Shown here piece after piece: positions 6,160 through 15,237 of a stretch of 64,000 nucleotides of DNA. Source of the stretch: Gleimia hominis (GTDB taxonomy: Bacteria > Actinomycetota > Actinomycetes > Actinomycetales > Actinomycetaceae); contig NZ_CP126963.1 in NCBI RefSeq assembly GCF_002871945.2, positions 1,488,001 to 1,552,000 of the forward strand, written 5' to 3'. The stretch's first letter is position 1. The number at the start of each line of letters is the position of its first letter. The position numbers and the translations under genes were made by a program. The notes beneath the pieces were generated by a model. It did no database searches, was not told the DNA's origin, and saw only the letters and a program-made list of their open reading frames with translations.

Positions 6160-8838
6160 ATGGCCGACTCCAGTTTTGGTTTGAAGATCGGGCTTGAGGG
6201 TGAGCGTGAGTTCAAGCGCGCGATCACGGATATTAACCGCGAGATGCGTGTTCTCGGCAGTGAGATGAAGCTTGTGGCGTCCTCGTTTGATAAGAACGAC
6301 AAGTCCGCCGAAGCCCTCACCGCCCGCAACCAAGTACTCGGCAAAGAAATCGAAGCTCAAAAGTCGAAGATTGAGACCCTGCGCGCAGCACTCGAAAACA
6401 GCGCTTCCTCGTTTGGTGAGAATGATTCGCGGACGAAGAATTGGCAGATCCAGCTCAACAACGCAGGCGCGGAGCTCAACCGCCTTGAAGGCGAACTCAA
6501 AGCCAACAACGACGCCCTCTCTGATTTCGGGAACGAGGTCGACGGTGCCGGTGATGATGCGAAGGGGGCTGCGAAGGACGCAGGACGTCTTGAGGGCGCG
6601 GTCGATGATCTCGGAGACGAGATGGACTCCACCAGCTCCAAAATCCGCATCTTCGGCGACGTGTTGAAAGCCAACCTCGCCTCCGAAGCCATCATCGCCG
6701 GGGTGAAGGGTATCGGGCATGCGATCGCCTCGATCGGTCGCGGCATGGTCGGAGCCTTGAAAGAGGGCGTGGAGTACAACGCCCGCATGGAGCAATACTC
6801 GACTTCCTTCACCACGATGCTCGGCGATCAAGCCAAAGCCCAAAAACTCGTCAATGATCTGAAAGTACAGGCGGCAAAGACTCCGTTTGGTATGGAGGAC
6901 CTCGCGGGCAACATGCAAACCCTCCTGAGCTTTGGCATGAGCTTGGAGGATGCGAAAAAGCACCTCAACGAAATCGGCGACATTAGCCAAGGTGACGCGG
7001 TGAAGATGGAGTCCTTGACGCTCGCCTTCGCCCAAATGTCCTCGACCGGCAAGCTCACGGGGCAGGACTTGCTGCAGATGATCAACGCCGGATTCAACCC
7101 GTTAGAGGAAATCAGCCGCAAGACCGGCAAAAGCATTGGTGAACTGAAAGAGGATATGGCGAAGGGTGCTATTTCGGCTGATATGGTCGCTGACGCCTTC
7201 GCCAGTGCTACTGCTGAGGGCGGTCGCTTCTACGGAGCCATGGACGCCCAATCCAAGACCTTTAGCGGCCAGCTCGCAACAATGCAGGACGGGATCGAAA
7301 ACCTCAAAGGCCTCCTCGCAGGCGGAGTCTCTGAGGCGTTGGCGGGTTCGGTGTTGCCGATGGTCAACGGCTGGATCGACGAACTCACGACAGCGTTCGA
7401 AGAAGGAGGAACACCCGCCCTCATCGACACTCTCGGTAGCGTATTGCAAGAAGCACTTGGTTTTATTGCTGAGCAGCTACCGATGGTGGTCGAGACCGGC
7501 ATGAGCATTTTGACCGCGCTCCTTGAAGGCATTATCAAGGTGTTGCCACAAGTAGCAGAAACAGCCGTGACGCTGATCATCGCTTTAGTAGAAGCAATCA
7601 TCGAAACGTTGCCGTCTTTGTTGGAGGCGGCGATTCAGATCATCGCCACCCTCGTCTCTGGTATCGGCGAAGCACTACCGGAACTGGTTCCTGCGGCGGT
7701 GGAGATGCTCATGGCTTTAGTGCAGGGCCTGGTCGATAACCTCCCGTTGCTTCTTGATGCGGCGTTGCAGCTCATCACCGGACTTACCGAAGGACTCATC
7801 GCATCAATTCCCATCATCATCGAAGCCCTCCCACAGATCATCACCGGGATTGTCACGTTCCTTGTGGGGGCGATCCCGCAGATCATCGAAGCAGGAATCC
7901 AACTACTCACCGCCTTGATCGGGGCGCTGCCTCAGATCATCACAGCAATCGTCGCAGCACTCCCACAGATTATTACTGCAATCGTGGACGGCGTGGTGGG
8001 TGCGATCCCACAACTGATCCAAGCAGGCATTCAGTTGTTGACGGCGTTGATTGGGGCGCTACCGCAGATCATCACGACGATCGTCGCCGCGCTCCCGCAG
8101 ATTATCGCCAGTATTGTATCGGCGATTGGTGGGGCGATCCCGCAACTCGTCCAAGCAGGCATCCAACTCCTCACCGCGTTGGTACGAAACCTGCCGCAGA
8201 TCATTTCCACAATCGTCGCAGCAATCCCATCGATTATTTCTGGGATTGTGTCTGCTGTTGGGCAGGGCGTGTGGCAGATGGTGGAGGCGGGTAAGAACCT
8301 CGTCTACGGCCTGTGGAATGGCATCCAAGGCTTGGCGGGCTGGTTGTGGAATCGGGTCTCGAACTGGGCAAGCGGAATTTGGGACTCCATCACCGGCTTC
8401 TTCGGTATCCACTCACCATCTCGCAAGATGGCCTGGGCAGGACAGATGCTTGTCGAAGGCCTCGCAGGCTCCATCCGCACGGACGGCAACGAAGCCGTCA
8501 CCGCCGCTACTGGTTTAGCTAGGGACACGATGGACGCCTTCGCCGACCTTGAAGACGGGCTGAGCGTCCCGATCGAGGCGGTGGCGGATCTACAGGTACC
8601 TGCCGTTGACCTCACCCCACAACCCATAGCTATCAGCCGCGATACGAGTGGCAATGCTGATAGTGAGCGGGTGGATGTCGCGAGCATCGTCGATGCAACA
8701 GCAAAACGCATCCTCGGGTCTTTGGATATTTCAGTGACGTTGTCGGATGGGACGCTGGTTGGCAAACTCGCACCCGCTCTCGACAAGCAACTCGCACGCC
8801 TTGATCGGCGGCAGACCGTGATGGCAGGAGGCTACTAA
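6160..8838 (+). CDS. Tail tape measure protein
   Basis: 892 residues, the longest gene of the tail module except the tail tip. The N-terminal 200 residues are charged and coiled-coil-like (GLKIGLEGEREFKRAITDIN). Then comes the conserved TMP core with TPFGMEDLAGNMQTLLSFGM and MINAGFNPLEEIS. From about residue 430 to 700 runs a series of hydrophobic, imperfectly repeated helices (ALPQIITAIV type, with recurrent GAIPQLIQAGIQLLTALI), followed by FGIHSPSRKM. The protein fixes tail length and probably forms a membrane channel at DNA entry. No peptidase or lysozyme domain is obvious. The hydrophobic repeats are also repeated at DNA level (about 7850-8200). Confidence 0.9.
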   Translation: MADSSFGLKIGLEGEREFKRAITDINREMRVLGSEMKLVASSFDKNDKSAEALTARNQVLGKEIEAQKSKIETLRAALENSASSFGENDSRTKNWQIQLNNAGAELNRLEGELKANNDALSDFGNEVDGAGDDAKGAAKDAGRLEGAVDDLGDEMDSTSSKIRIFGDVLKANLASEAIIAGVKGIGHAIASIGRGMVGALKEGVEYNARMEQYSTSFTTMLGDQAKAQKLVNDLKVQAAKTPFGMEDLAGNMQTLLSFGMSLEDAKKHLNEIGDISQGDAVKMESLTLAFAQMSSTGKLTGQDLLQMINAGFNPLEEISRKTGKSIGELKEDMAKGAISADMVADAFASATAEGGRFYGAMDAQSKTFSGQLATMQDGIENLKGLLAGGVSEALAGSVLPMVNGWIDELTTAFEEGGTPALIDTLGSVLQEALGFIAEQLPMVVETGMSILTALLEGIIKVLPQVAETAVTLIIALVEAIIETLPSLLEAAIQIIATLVSGIGEALPELVPAAVEMLMALVQGLVDNLPLLLDAALQLITGLTEGLIASIPIIIEALPQIITGIVTFLVGAIPQIIEAGIQLLTALIGALPQIITAIVAALPQIITAIVDGVVGAIPQLIQAGIQLLTALIGALPQIITTIVAALPQIIASIVSAIGGAIPQLVQAGIQLLTALVRNLPQIISTIVAAIPSIISGIVSAVGQGVWQMVEAGKNLVYGLWNGIQGLAGWLWNRVSNWASGIWDSITGFFGIHSPSRKMAWAGQMLVEGLAGSIRTDGNEAVTAATGLARDTMDAFADLEDGLSVPIEAVADLQVPAVDLTPQPIAISRDTSGNADSERVDVASIVDATAKRILGSLDISVTLSDGTLVGKLAPALDKQLARLDRRQTVMAGGY

Positions 8839-9530
8839 TGTATGGCTTCACCCTGGACAACACGGTGACGTCCGCGTCGCTTGGTCTGCGGCTCGTCGCG
8901 CCGGTGGCGATTCCCGCAGCCGTCCGTGCGGTGGATGATATTGAGGTCGAAGGACGCGCCGGAACCCTCACGCGCTTCACGGGCTGGGAGGATACCGAGA
9001 TCGAGCTTGAGCTCGCCGTTCCTGTTCGTGACGGGCTCGACCAGTATCGGCAGGCTGCTCACGAGCTGACGGGCTCTTCGACGATTGCGTTGACTGCCGA
9101 GCCTGGTGTTTACCGCAAGGTTAAGCACTGCGAAGTGAGCGAACTGCGCCGGGAGCTGTCGGGGTGGGGGTTCTTCACCGCGCGCCTGACCTGCCAGCCC
9201 TTCACTTACCTGACCGAGGGATTGAATCCGGTAACGCTCACTGCATCTGGGACGATCACGAACCCCGGCCTACTCGATGCGGATCCGATCATCACCGTTA
9301 CTGGCACCGGAGCGTTGTCTTTGACGATCAATGCGCGCGTCTATCACGTGAATTCGCCAGCAGGTTCCGTCACGCTCGACAGCGCGCGTCTCGTCGCACA
9401 CGCCCACGGGAGAATCCAGACCGATGCGCTCACCGAAACCTTCCCGACCTTCAAGCCTGGGATCAATCGCCTCACGCTCGGCGCGGGTATTTCGAAGATC
9501 GTGATCACGCCGAACTGGCGCAACCCCTAA
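8838..9530 (+). CDS. Distal tail protein (Dit-like)
   Basis: 230 residues; the start codon shares bases with the tape measure stop (TAATG). The N-terminus with MYGFTLDNTVTSASLGLRLV and the RFTGWEDTEIELEL beta segment, then a second beta domain, match siphovirus distal tail proteins that form the hub between tube and tip. It follows the tape measure and precedes the tail-tip gene, the usual Dit-Tal order. A strong hairpin lies directly downstream. Confidence 0.8.
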   Translation: MYGFTLDNTVTSASLGLRLVAPVAIPAAVRAVDDIEVEGRAGTLTRFTGWEDTEIELELAVPVRDGLDQYRQAAHELTGSSTIALTAEPGVYRKVKHCEVSELRRELSGWGFFTARLTCQPFTYLTEGLNPVTLTASGTITNPGLLDADPIITVTGTGALSLTINARVYHVNSPAGSVTLDSARLVAHAHGRIQTDALTETFPTFKPGINRLTLGAGISKIVITPNWRNP

Positions 9531-9553
9531 CACCCAACTCACGCAAGTTCCGA

Positions 9554-9590
9554 TGGCCATCCCTTCGTGGGGTGGCCAAATTGTTTTGTT
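9554..9590 (+). terminator. Hairpin terminator/attenuator between tail genes
   Basis: TGGCCATCCC pairs with GGGGTGGCCA (one G-T wobble) around a TTCGT loop, followed by ATTGTTTTG. It lies in the 74-base gap between the distal tail and tail-tip genes. Because the next gene is co-directional, it may attenuate rather than fully stop late transcription. Confidence 0.65.
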
Positions 9591-9604
9591 TGGAAGGCTC
9601 ACTC

Positions 9605-12436
9605 ATGATTACGGTTCACGACCGCACCGCCACGACATTCACCACCACCGGGCTAGGAGTCTTGGATCGGGAAATCATCAACCCGATCGTGGTTGAGGAA
9701 CTTGGCGGCGAATTCTCACTGACCTTCACCTACCCAGCAGACGGCCCCGCAGCCACGCACCTCGTACTTGAGAACATTGTGGCAGCGCCCGTGCCAGGAC
9801 TGGAGCAACGGCAGGGTTTCCGCATCAGCGAGGTCGTCACCACCCTCGAAGGAACGCTGGAAGTGACGGCGTTTCATGTCTTCTATGATCTGGCCGCGAA
9901 CCTCATCGCCGACACCTACGTTGTCAACAAAACCGCGAAAGATGCACTCACTCAAATCCTTGGCGCGGCAAACACCAACCATAATTTCACTGCCACAAGC
10001 TCGGATACGGTGACGCGATCCTCGGCACGGATGGTACGCATGCCCATCGCCCAAGCTCTCATGGATGCGGGCGAGGATAACACGCTCATCTCGCGTTGGG
10101 GCGGCGAACTGGCCCGCGATAATTTCCATATCCATCACTCCGCTCGGCGTGGGCGAAATACAGGCGTTGTCATCCGTGATCGGAAGAACCTCACTGGGTT
10201 TGAGTCATCCATTGATTTTTCGACGGTGGCGACGCGGATTCTCCCGGTGGGCTACGACGGCCTACTCCTACCCGAGCTCTATGTGGATTCGCTGAAGTTG
10301 GGTGATTATGTGGTGCCGCGTATCCGCGTCATCCGCTACGGACAAGTCAAAGCCATCACGGATAAAGACAACCCACGTGAAGGCGAGCTTCCACTCGACC
10401 AAGCACACGCGCAGTTGCGCCATCTGGCAGCAGCAGAATTCAGCGCCAAGCATGTGGATGAGCCGTCCGGGTCGTACAAGATCCGCTTCACTGACCTTTC
10501 ACAAACCCGTGAATACGCTGACCTCGCACGGCTGGAAACCGTCGAAATTGGCGACACCGTGACCGTCCGCCACGCTGATCTTGGTGTTGCGCTCACGGCA
10601 CGGGTGGTCGCTTACGAATACAACCCACTCGCGCTCCAGTACATTTCGGTCGAACTGGGTTCTACTGCTCGGAAGTTCACGTCCGTCACCCGGCAAGTGA
10701 AGACTGCCATCAATACGGCGGTGGCTGCATCGGATACGGCAGGATTCGCCCTCGCAAGCGCTGATGGGAAGAACACCAACCACTACGGCACCACCCAGCC
10801 CGAGAAGGCACAGCTCGGCGACACATGGTTCAAAAGCAACGGCGAAACCACCGAAATCTGGATATACCGGCTCACCGACACCGGGCAGCCCGGCTGGGTC
10901 GCCCTCGCCACCGATCTGAACCATGCACAGATCAGCGCGGAACTCGACGCAGCACGCACGCAGGTCGACCAAGCCCTCACCACCGCACAAGACGCACAAA
11001 CCGCCGCCGATGCTGTCGCCACTCAGATGGCTTCGGCGCAGGTCGATATTGACCAGGCCAATACCGCAGCCGCTGGTGCTACCCAGTTGGCGCAAGATGC
11101 CCACGACGTTGCGGTTACCTCGGATGGGCGGCTCACGGTTGCCGTTGTTGACCCGAGCGTAGCGGACGCGGCTGGCAGGCCGGAGGGTGCGCTATGGCAA
11201 GTGCGCGTAGACGGCGTGATCGCCCGCCAATACATTCTCACCAACAACCAATGGGAGCAGACACCGGTGGGTGGCGCGATGATCGGGTCGAAAGCGATCA
11301 GCCAAGCACACATCGCAGACGCCGCCATCGGCACCGCACACATCGCTGATGCCGCGATCACCAACGCGAAAATCAGCTCACTGTCGGCAGACAAGATCAC
11401 GGCTGGGTTCTTGGCGGCTGACCGTATCGCCACGGGAAGTATTACCTCCGACAAGCTGACAATCGCGAGTGGGTTCATCACCACCGCAATGATTGCCAAC
11501 GCCGCGATCACGGACGCAAAGGTTGGCAGTCTATCGGCGTCGAAGATTACGACCGGTACCTTGTCGGCTGCACGCATCGCAGCAGGGTCCATTACCTCGG
11601 ACAAGTTGACGATCGCTAACGGTTTTATCCAGTCCGCGATGATCAAGGACGCTGCGGTCACATCGGCCAAGATTGCTTCGCTGGATGCTGGGAAGATCAC
11701 CACCGGGACGTTGTCGGCGACACGGATTGGGGCTCGCTCGATTACGGCAGACAAGCTCGCGACCAACGCCATCCAAGTAGGCCTAGCAGGCTGGACGCAA
11801 TCTATCCGCATCACCCCGTATCAGATCGCTTGGTACAACGGCTCCACCTTGGAAGGGACAATCTCCAGTTCCGGGATGAAATTCTGGTACGGCACCCGCT
11901 ACATCGGGGAAATGGCACGCCGTGCTCACAAGGACAAGCCCGACGTGCAAGGCGTCGTCAACCAGGTCGCCTATCAAGGCGACTATGTGGCCTGGACATA
12001 CCAGACGGTTTCCGACGGCACCTACTACACCTGCCTCACCCTGGATCCGAAGGGACGCTTCTACGGCAAGGCCGGCATTCATCTCGGTGCTGACTTGCGC
12101 ACCAACGGCTACAAGTTCTACACCACCGGCTCGCGCTACGTGACCTTGCAAGACTGCACGCTCACCGGGAAAGGCACCTACGCCGGGTGGGCGTCGAGCA
12201 ATGGGCTGGCGAAGATCGTCTTCCACACCTACGACGTCATGGTCGTCACCAATGGGTCGTATTACAACATGACCCGCCTATTCGACCGCACCAAAGATTT
12301 GATGTCGCGGATGAACGCGATCCTCAGCCTGCTCAATCAGGGGTGGATCACATCCATCTCCGGAACCGGATCGAACATCACGTGGCGGTACTTCTCCAAC
12401 ACTGGCTTATCGACCATGTCCACCAACCTCGCATAA
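9605..12436 (+). CDS. Tail-tip / fibre protein with endopeptidase-like N-terminus
   Basis: 943 residues. The start is the ATG at 9605, preceded by GGAAGG; the longer opening overlapping the Dit gene is rejected. The N-terminal 380 residues resemble prophage tail-associated (Tal, minor tail endopeptidase-type) proteins that form the baseplate hub. A coiled-coil Ala/Gln stretch (about 435-505) follows. Residues about 565-720 hold short imperfect repeats such as KITTGTLSAARIAAGSITSD, a fibrous trimerising pattern seen in phage side fibres. The last 220 residues (from GWTQSIRITPYQIAWYN) are a beta-rich, Tyr/Gly/Thr-rich tip that probably binds the host surface. The receptor is unknown. Confidence 0.83.
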   Translation: MITVHDRTATTFTTTGLGVLDREIINPIVVEELGGEFSLTFTYPADGPAATHLVLENIVAAPVPGLEQRQGFRISEVVTTLEGTLEVTAFHVFYDLAANLIADTYVVNKTAKDALTQILGAANTNHNFTATSSDTVTRSSARMVRMPIAQALMDAGEDNTLISRWGGELARDNFHIHHSARRGRNTGVVIRDRKNLTGFESSIDFSTVATRILPVGYDGLLLPELYVDSLKLGDYVVPRIRVIRYGQVKAITDKDNPREGELPLDQAHAQLRHLAAAEFSAKHVDEPSGSYKIRFTDLSQTREYADLARLETVEIGDTVTVRHADLGVALTARVVAYEYNPLALQYISVELGSTARKFTSVTRQVKTAINTAVAASDTAGFALASADGKNTNHYGTTQPEKAQLGDTWFKSNGETTEIWIYRLTDTGQPGWVALATDLNHAQISAELDAARTQVDQALTTAQDAQTAADAVATQMASAQVDIDQANTAAAGATQLAQDAHDVAVTSDGRLTVAVVDPSVADAAGRPEGALWQVRVDGVIARQYILTNNQWEQTPVGGAMIGSKAISQAHIADAAIGTAHIADAAITNAKISSLSADKITAGFLAADRIATGSITSDKLTIASGFITTAMIANAAITDAKVGSLSASKITTGTLSAARIAAGSITSDKLTIANGFIQSAMIKDAAVTSAKIASLDAGKITTGTLSATRIGARSITADKLATNAIQVGLAGWTQSIRITPYQIAWYNGSTLEGTISSSGMKFWYGTRYIGEMARRAHKDKPDVQGVVNQVAYQGDYVAWTYQTVSDGTYYTCLTLDPKGRFYGKAGIHLGADLRTNGYKFYTTGSRYVTLQDCTLTGKGTYAGWASSNGLAKIVFHTYDVMVVTNGSYYNMTRLFDRTKDLMSRMNAILSLLNQGWITSISGTGSNITWRYFSNTGLSTMSTNLA

Positions 12437-12452
12437 GTAAAAGGAAACACTG

Positions 12453-12875
12453 ATGAAGATCAAGATCGCCAACCAGCACCTCCAACCCGTCGCCGACCTA
12501 CTCACCAATATGCCGTTGAAGGCGGTACAGTCCCGTGCCCGCTCGAAACTTCTAACGTTGGTGAGGGAGGCGATTGCTCGGTTTGGGGAGGACGAATACG
12601 ACCTCGTCACCCAATTCGCAACACTCGACGATCAGGGTCGCCCAGTCTTTGGTAACGACGGCACCTTTGCTCTCGCTGACCCCGATAAAGCGAGTGAATT
12701 CCTCGAAGCTCGCCAAGCCCTGCTCGCGTCGATCGCTGAAGTATCTGGCCCGACCTACGACGGCCACGACAAGGACGTGAAAGCACTTCTTGACGGCTAT
12801 GAGGGTGAGCTGTCTGGCGTGGCGGCGGAAGCCTACGACGTCCTCTACGACGCCATCACCAAGGGTGGCCAATGA
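12453..12875 (+). CDS. Phage protein, DUF1617-like
   Basis: 140 residues, preceded by AAAAGGAAAC. The opening MKIKIANQHLQPVADLLTNM and the overall helical pattern with LVTQFATLDDQGRP resemble DUF1617 proteins found after tail-fibre genes in phages; the molecular role is not known. Its end overlaps the next gene (ATGA). Confidence 0.6.
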   Translation: MKIKIANQHLQPVADLLTNMPLKAVQSRARSKLLTLVREAIARFGEDEYDLVTQFATLDDQGRPVFGNDGTFALADPDKASEFLEARQALLASIAEVSGPTYDGHDKDVKALLDGYEGELSGVAAEAYDVLYDAITKGGQ

Positions 12876-13090
12876 ACATTGACAACGAGAACACAGAACT
12901 GGCTGAAGTCACGGCCGATGAGTCAACATCTAGCGAAGAAGTGCAGCTACCCATCGTCCCAGTCGAATCCGACACCACACCCGTACCACCAGCAGAAACC
13001 ATCGAAGCCCAAGAACTCCCAGCGCCCAAGGCGGCATTCTTCGACTTAAGCCTGCCAATTCTCGAGGTCTTGACTGACCCGACCATGTAG
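12872..13090 (+). CDS. Small acidic phage protein, unknown
   Basis: 72 residues, ATGA-coupled to the gene before. Very acidic and Pro/Val/Glu-rich for the first 48 residues, ending in a short hydrophobic FFDLSLPILEVLTDP. No family recognised. Its place, between the fibre-associated gene and the holin, is where small uncharacterised proteins usually sit in siphovirus late regions. Confidence 0.55.
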   Translation: MNIDNENTELAEVTADESTSSEEVQLPIVPVESDTTPVPPAETIEAQELPAPKAAFFDLSLPILEVLTDPTM

Positions 13091-13114
13091 CCCAGTGCTA
13101 CACCAATTTTTGAT

Positions 13115-13149
13115 GCCTTCACCCCTTGGTGGGTGTGGGCAATTTTTTA
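13115..13149 (+). terminator. Hairpin terminator/attenuator before the lysis genes
   Basis: GCCTTCACCC pairs with GGGTGTGGGC (one mismatch, one wobble) and is followed by AATTTTTTA. It separates the tail module from the holin-endolysin pair and is similar in design to the hairpin at 9554-9590. Confidence 0.6.
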
Positions 13150-13172
13150 TGCCCACGAAAGGAATCATTCTC

Positions 13173-13637
13173 ATGTCTCTAAACGCCATCTGGCACGCCA
13201 TCCAAACCGGCATCGCTGGTATTGGTGCGTGGCTCGCCGCTTATCTTGGAGGTCTCGACGGCCTCGTCTATGCCCTGATCGTCTTCGCTATCGCCGACTA
13301 CATCACCGGGGTGCTGGCCGCCATCAACGAGCGCCGCCTCAGCTCATCCGTCGGTTTTAGGGGTATCAGCCGCAAGATCCTCATCTTTACCCTCGTCGGC
13401 CTCGCCCACCTCATCGACGTCCATATTCTCGGAGCACCCGGCGTGCTTCGTGCGGCGGTCATTTTCTTCTACCTATCCAACGAAGGCATCTCCCTGATCG
13501 AGAACGCCACCCGCTTGGGTCTGCCTGTGCCTGCCCAGATGCGTGGAGCTTTGGATGCGATCGCGAACCGCGCCGACACCAGACCCTCACTGACCGAAAC
13601 AACCGCTGAACACCCAACAGATAAGGAGATTCACTGA
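13173..13637 (+). CDS. Phage holin (holin 4 / toxin-secretion holin family)
   Basis: 154 residues from the ATG at 13173, which has GAAAGGA ten bases upstream; an opening further up is rejected because it runs through the hairpin. Hydrophobic segments at about residues 10-50 (AGIGAWLAAYLGGLDGLVYALIVF region), the ADYITGVLAA motif typical of this holin family, and a further helix near VGLAHLIDVHILGA place it in the cytoplasmic membrane. It would release or activate the endolysin at lysis. The start of the endolysin overlaps its stop by one base (TGATG). Confidence 0.85.
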   Translation: MSLNAIWHAIQTGIAGIGAWLAAYLGGLDGLVYALIVFAIADYITGVLAAINERRLSSSVGFRGISRKILIFTLVGLAHLIDVHILGAPGVLRAAVIFFYLSNEGISLIENATRLGLPVPAQMRGALDAIANRADTRPSLTETTAEHPTDKEIH

Positions 13638-14449
13638 TGAAGAATTGGCTCGCGCTTGAGGCCGACATCGACCTCATCATGAACACACACTACACACCCG
13701 GCAGGAACGGTCGGCGGATCGATAAGGTCATCATCCACCACAACGCCGGAAACCTCACCATTAGGGGCTGTTACGACGTGTGGCAGTCCCGTCCTGCTTC
13801 CGCCCACTACCAAGTCCAAACTGACGGACGCATCGGCCAGCTCGTGTGGGACCGGGACACCGCCTGGCATGCAGGCAACTTTGCCGCCAACACCACCAGT
13901 ATCGGCATCGAACACGCCGATGTTTCTTCCGATCCTTGGTCGGTATCCGACGCATGTTTGGATAACGGAGCACACCTCGTCGCGGCCGTTTGCAAGTTCT
14001 ACGGTCTTGGCCGCCCGGTCTGGGGTAAGAACGTGTTCGGGCACAAGAACTTCTCCTCGACCGAATGCCCCGCCTCGCTGGCAGGCAGTCAGCACACCGC
14101 GTATATGGCACGAGCACAGTCTTGGTATGAGCAGATGACCGGCAACACCCCAGTACCAGCACCAGCCACACCGGACATCGACGCTCTCGCCGATGCCGTG
14201 ATCCGTGGCGACTACGGCAACGGGGATGAGCGCAAACGTCGCCTCGGAGCCAACTACGCCGCCGTCCAACAGCGAGTCAACGAAAAGCTCTCCGGCCGAA
14301 CGCCCACGAAGCCCGCCGGGCCCAACATCGATGCTCTTGCCGATGCCGTGATCCGTGGCGACTACGGCAACGGCGAAGAGCGTAAACGCCGTCTCGGAAA
14401 CCTCTACAGCGCTGTGCAAGCGCGAGTGAACGCCAAGCTCGGCTACTAA
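13637..14449 (+). CDS. Endolysin: N-acetylmuramoyl-L-alanine amidase with CW_7 repeats
   Basis: 270 residues. Residues about 25-165 are an amidase_2-type domain: zinc-binding His in VIIHHNAG (34/35), SAHYQVQTDGRIGQLV, the His of WHAGN and the terminal FGHKNFSSTECPAS. Two CW_7 (Cpl-7-type) wall-binding repeats follow at about 178-217 and 230-270, each with DALADAVIRGDYGNG and ERKRRLG. The two repeats are almost identical, also in DNA, indicating recent duplication. No signal peptide, so release depends on the holin just upstream. It would cut the bond between muramic acid and the peptide stem. Confidence 0.92.
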   Translation: MKNWLALEADIDLIMNTHYTPGRNGRRIDKVIIHHNAGNLTIRGCYDVWQSRPASAHYQVQTDGRIGQLVWDRDTAWHAGNFAANTTSIGIEHADVSSDPWSVSDACLDNGAHLVAAVCKFYGLGRPVWGKNVFGHKNFSSTECPASLAGSQHTAYMARAQSWYEQMTGNTPVPAPATPDIDALADAVIRGDYGNGDERKRRLGANYAAVQQRVNEKLSGRTPTKPAGPNIDALADAVIRGDYGNGEERKRRLGNLYSAVQARVNAKLGY

Positions 14450-14474
14450 CCCCGCACGCCCCTGTGGCGTATTG

Positions 14475-14535
14475 AAGCCCCGTCATCACTGTGACTTCCC
14501 AACTTTCGGGAAGCCGGTGGTGGCGGGGCTTTTCG
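14475..14535 (+). terminator. Intrinsic terminator after the lysis module
   Basis: AGCCCCGTCATCAC pairs imperfectly with GGTGGTGGCGGGGCT, with an inner hairpin TTCCC-AACTTTC-GGGAA, followed by TTTT. It ends the late transcript 25-85 bases after the endolysin stop. Confidence 0.7.
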
Positions 14536-14601
14536 TCATTTTACGGACGGATTTAACACATACGGGTTTGTCGGCAGTGGGGTGAAGGGAGTGACCCCAC
14601 T

Positions 14602-14985
14602 GTGAAGAACATTGAAGAAGAACGTATCCGTAACCTGCGCACGGCGGGCTGGGGGTATAAAGCGATTGCCGAGTTTTGCGCCCTGACTCGTGACCAGGTC
14701 CGCTCGTACTGCACCAACCGAAATCTCGACGCCGGGTTGGTGATGGCCTGGCAGGTATGCCAGTGGTGTGCCAGCCCCATTCGGGGAGGTGTTCGGGCTC
14801 GGTTTTGCTCGCCCGCATGCAGACATAAAGCGTGGCGGCACCGACAGAAAACCGAGCCAGTGCGCGAGCAGACCTGTACGCACTGCGGACGCCGCTTCGC
14901 GATCGTGGACAAACCGGGCCAAAAGTACTGCTGCCACGCCTGTTATGTACGTGCTCGCTTCGGCACCCGTGGCGGACGACCATGA
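14602..14985 (+). CDS. Double zinc-ribbon protein with N-terminal helix-turn-helix-like segment
   Basis: 127 residues, GTG start with GAAGGGA upstream. The first 45 residues (RIRNLRTAGWGYKAIAEFCA, then RDQVRSYCTNR) look like a helix-turn-helix. Two Cys clusters follow: CQWC with CSPAC, and CTHC with CCHAC, each able to bind zinc. Such proteins are common next to large serine recombinases in Gram-positive mobile elements; they may regulate or assist recombination. The stop overlaps the next start (ATGA). Confidence 0.65.
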   Translation: MKNIEEERIRNLRTAGWGYKAIAEFCALTRDQVRSYCTNRNLDAGLVMAWQVCQWCASPIRGGVRARFCSPACRHKAWRHRQKTEPVREQTCTHCGRRFAIVDKPGQKYCCHACYVRARFGTRGGRP

Positions 14986-15191
14986 ACGCTCTCACGGCTC
15001 GGGTTGATCAGATGACACAGCCTGAGATGTTCGCCCGAGAACTCGCCTTTATTACTGACGCTCACGTCTTAAGCATGCTGGCAAGTCGGGGTGTGCTCAC
15101 ATCTTCAGAGTATCGGCGTGCCTATCGGCTGTTGTGGGAGGACCGGAACCCGATCTATCAACCACAGATTGTGGGCGAAACGACTGGATAA
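14982..15191 (+). CDS. Small SHOCT-like protein of the recombinase cassette
   Basis: 69 residues from the ATGA overlap. The C-terminal half (LASRGVLTSSEYRRAYRLLW) follows the SHOCT pattern of a short helix pair ending in a charged segment, seen beside serine recombinases in actinobacterial and clostridial elements. Function unknown; it is coupled to the zinc-ribbon gene and lies 46 bases before the first recombinase. Confidence 0.6.
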   Translation: MNALTARVDQMTQPEMFARELAFITDAHVLSMLASRGVLTSSEYRRAYRLLWEDRNPIYQPQIVGETTG

Positions 15192-15237
15192 ACACCGCCT
15201 TTAGAGCGTGTATAGACCTAACGCGAAAGGAGAAAAC

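Noticed and set aside
9164-9604. A 5' extension of the tail-tip gene by 147 codons
   Set aside because: It runs over the distal tail gene and the hairpin in a shadow frame; the ATG at 9605 has its own ribosome site.
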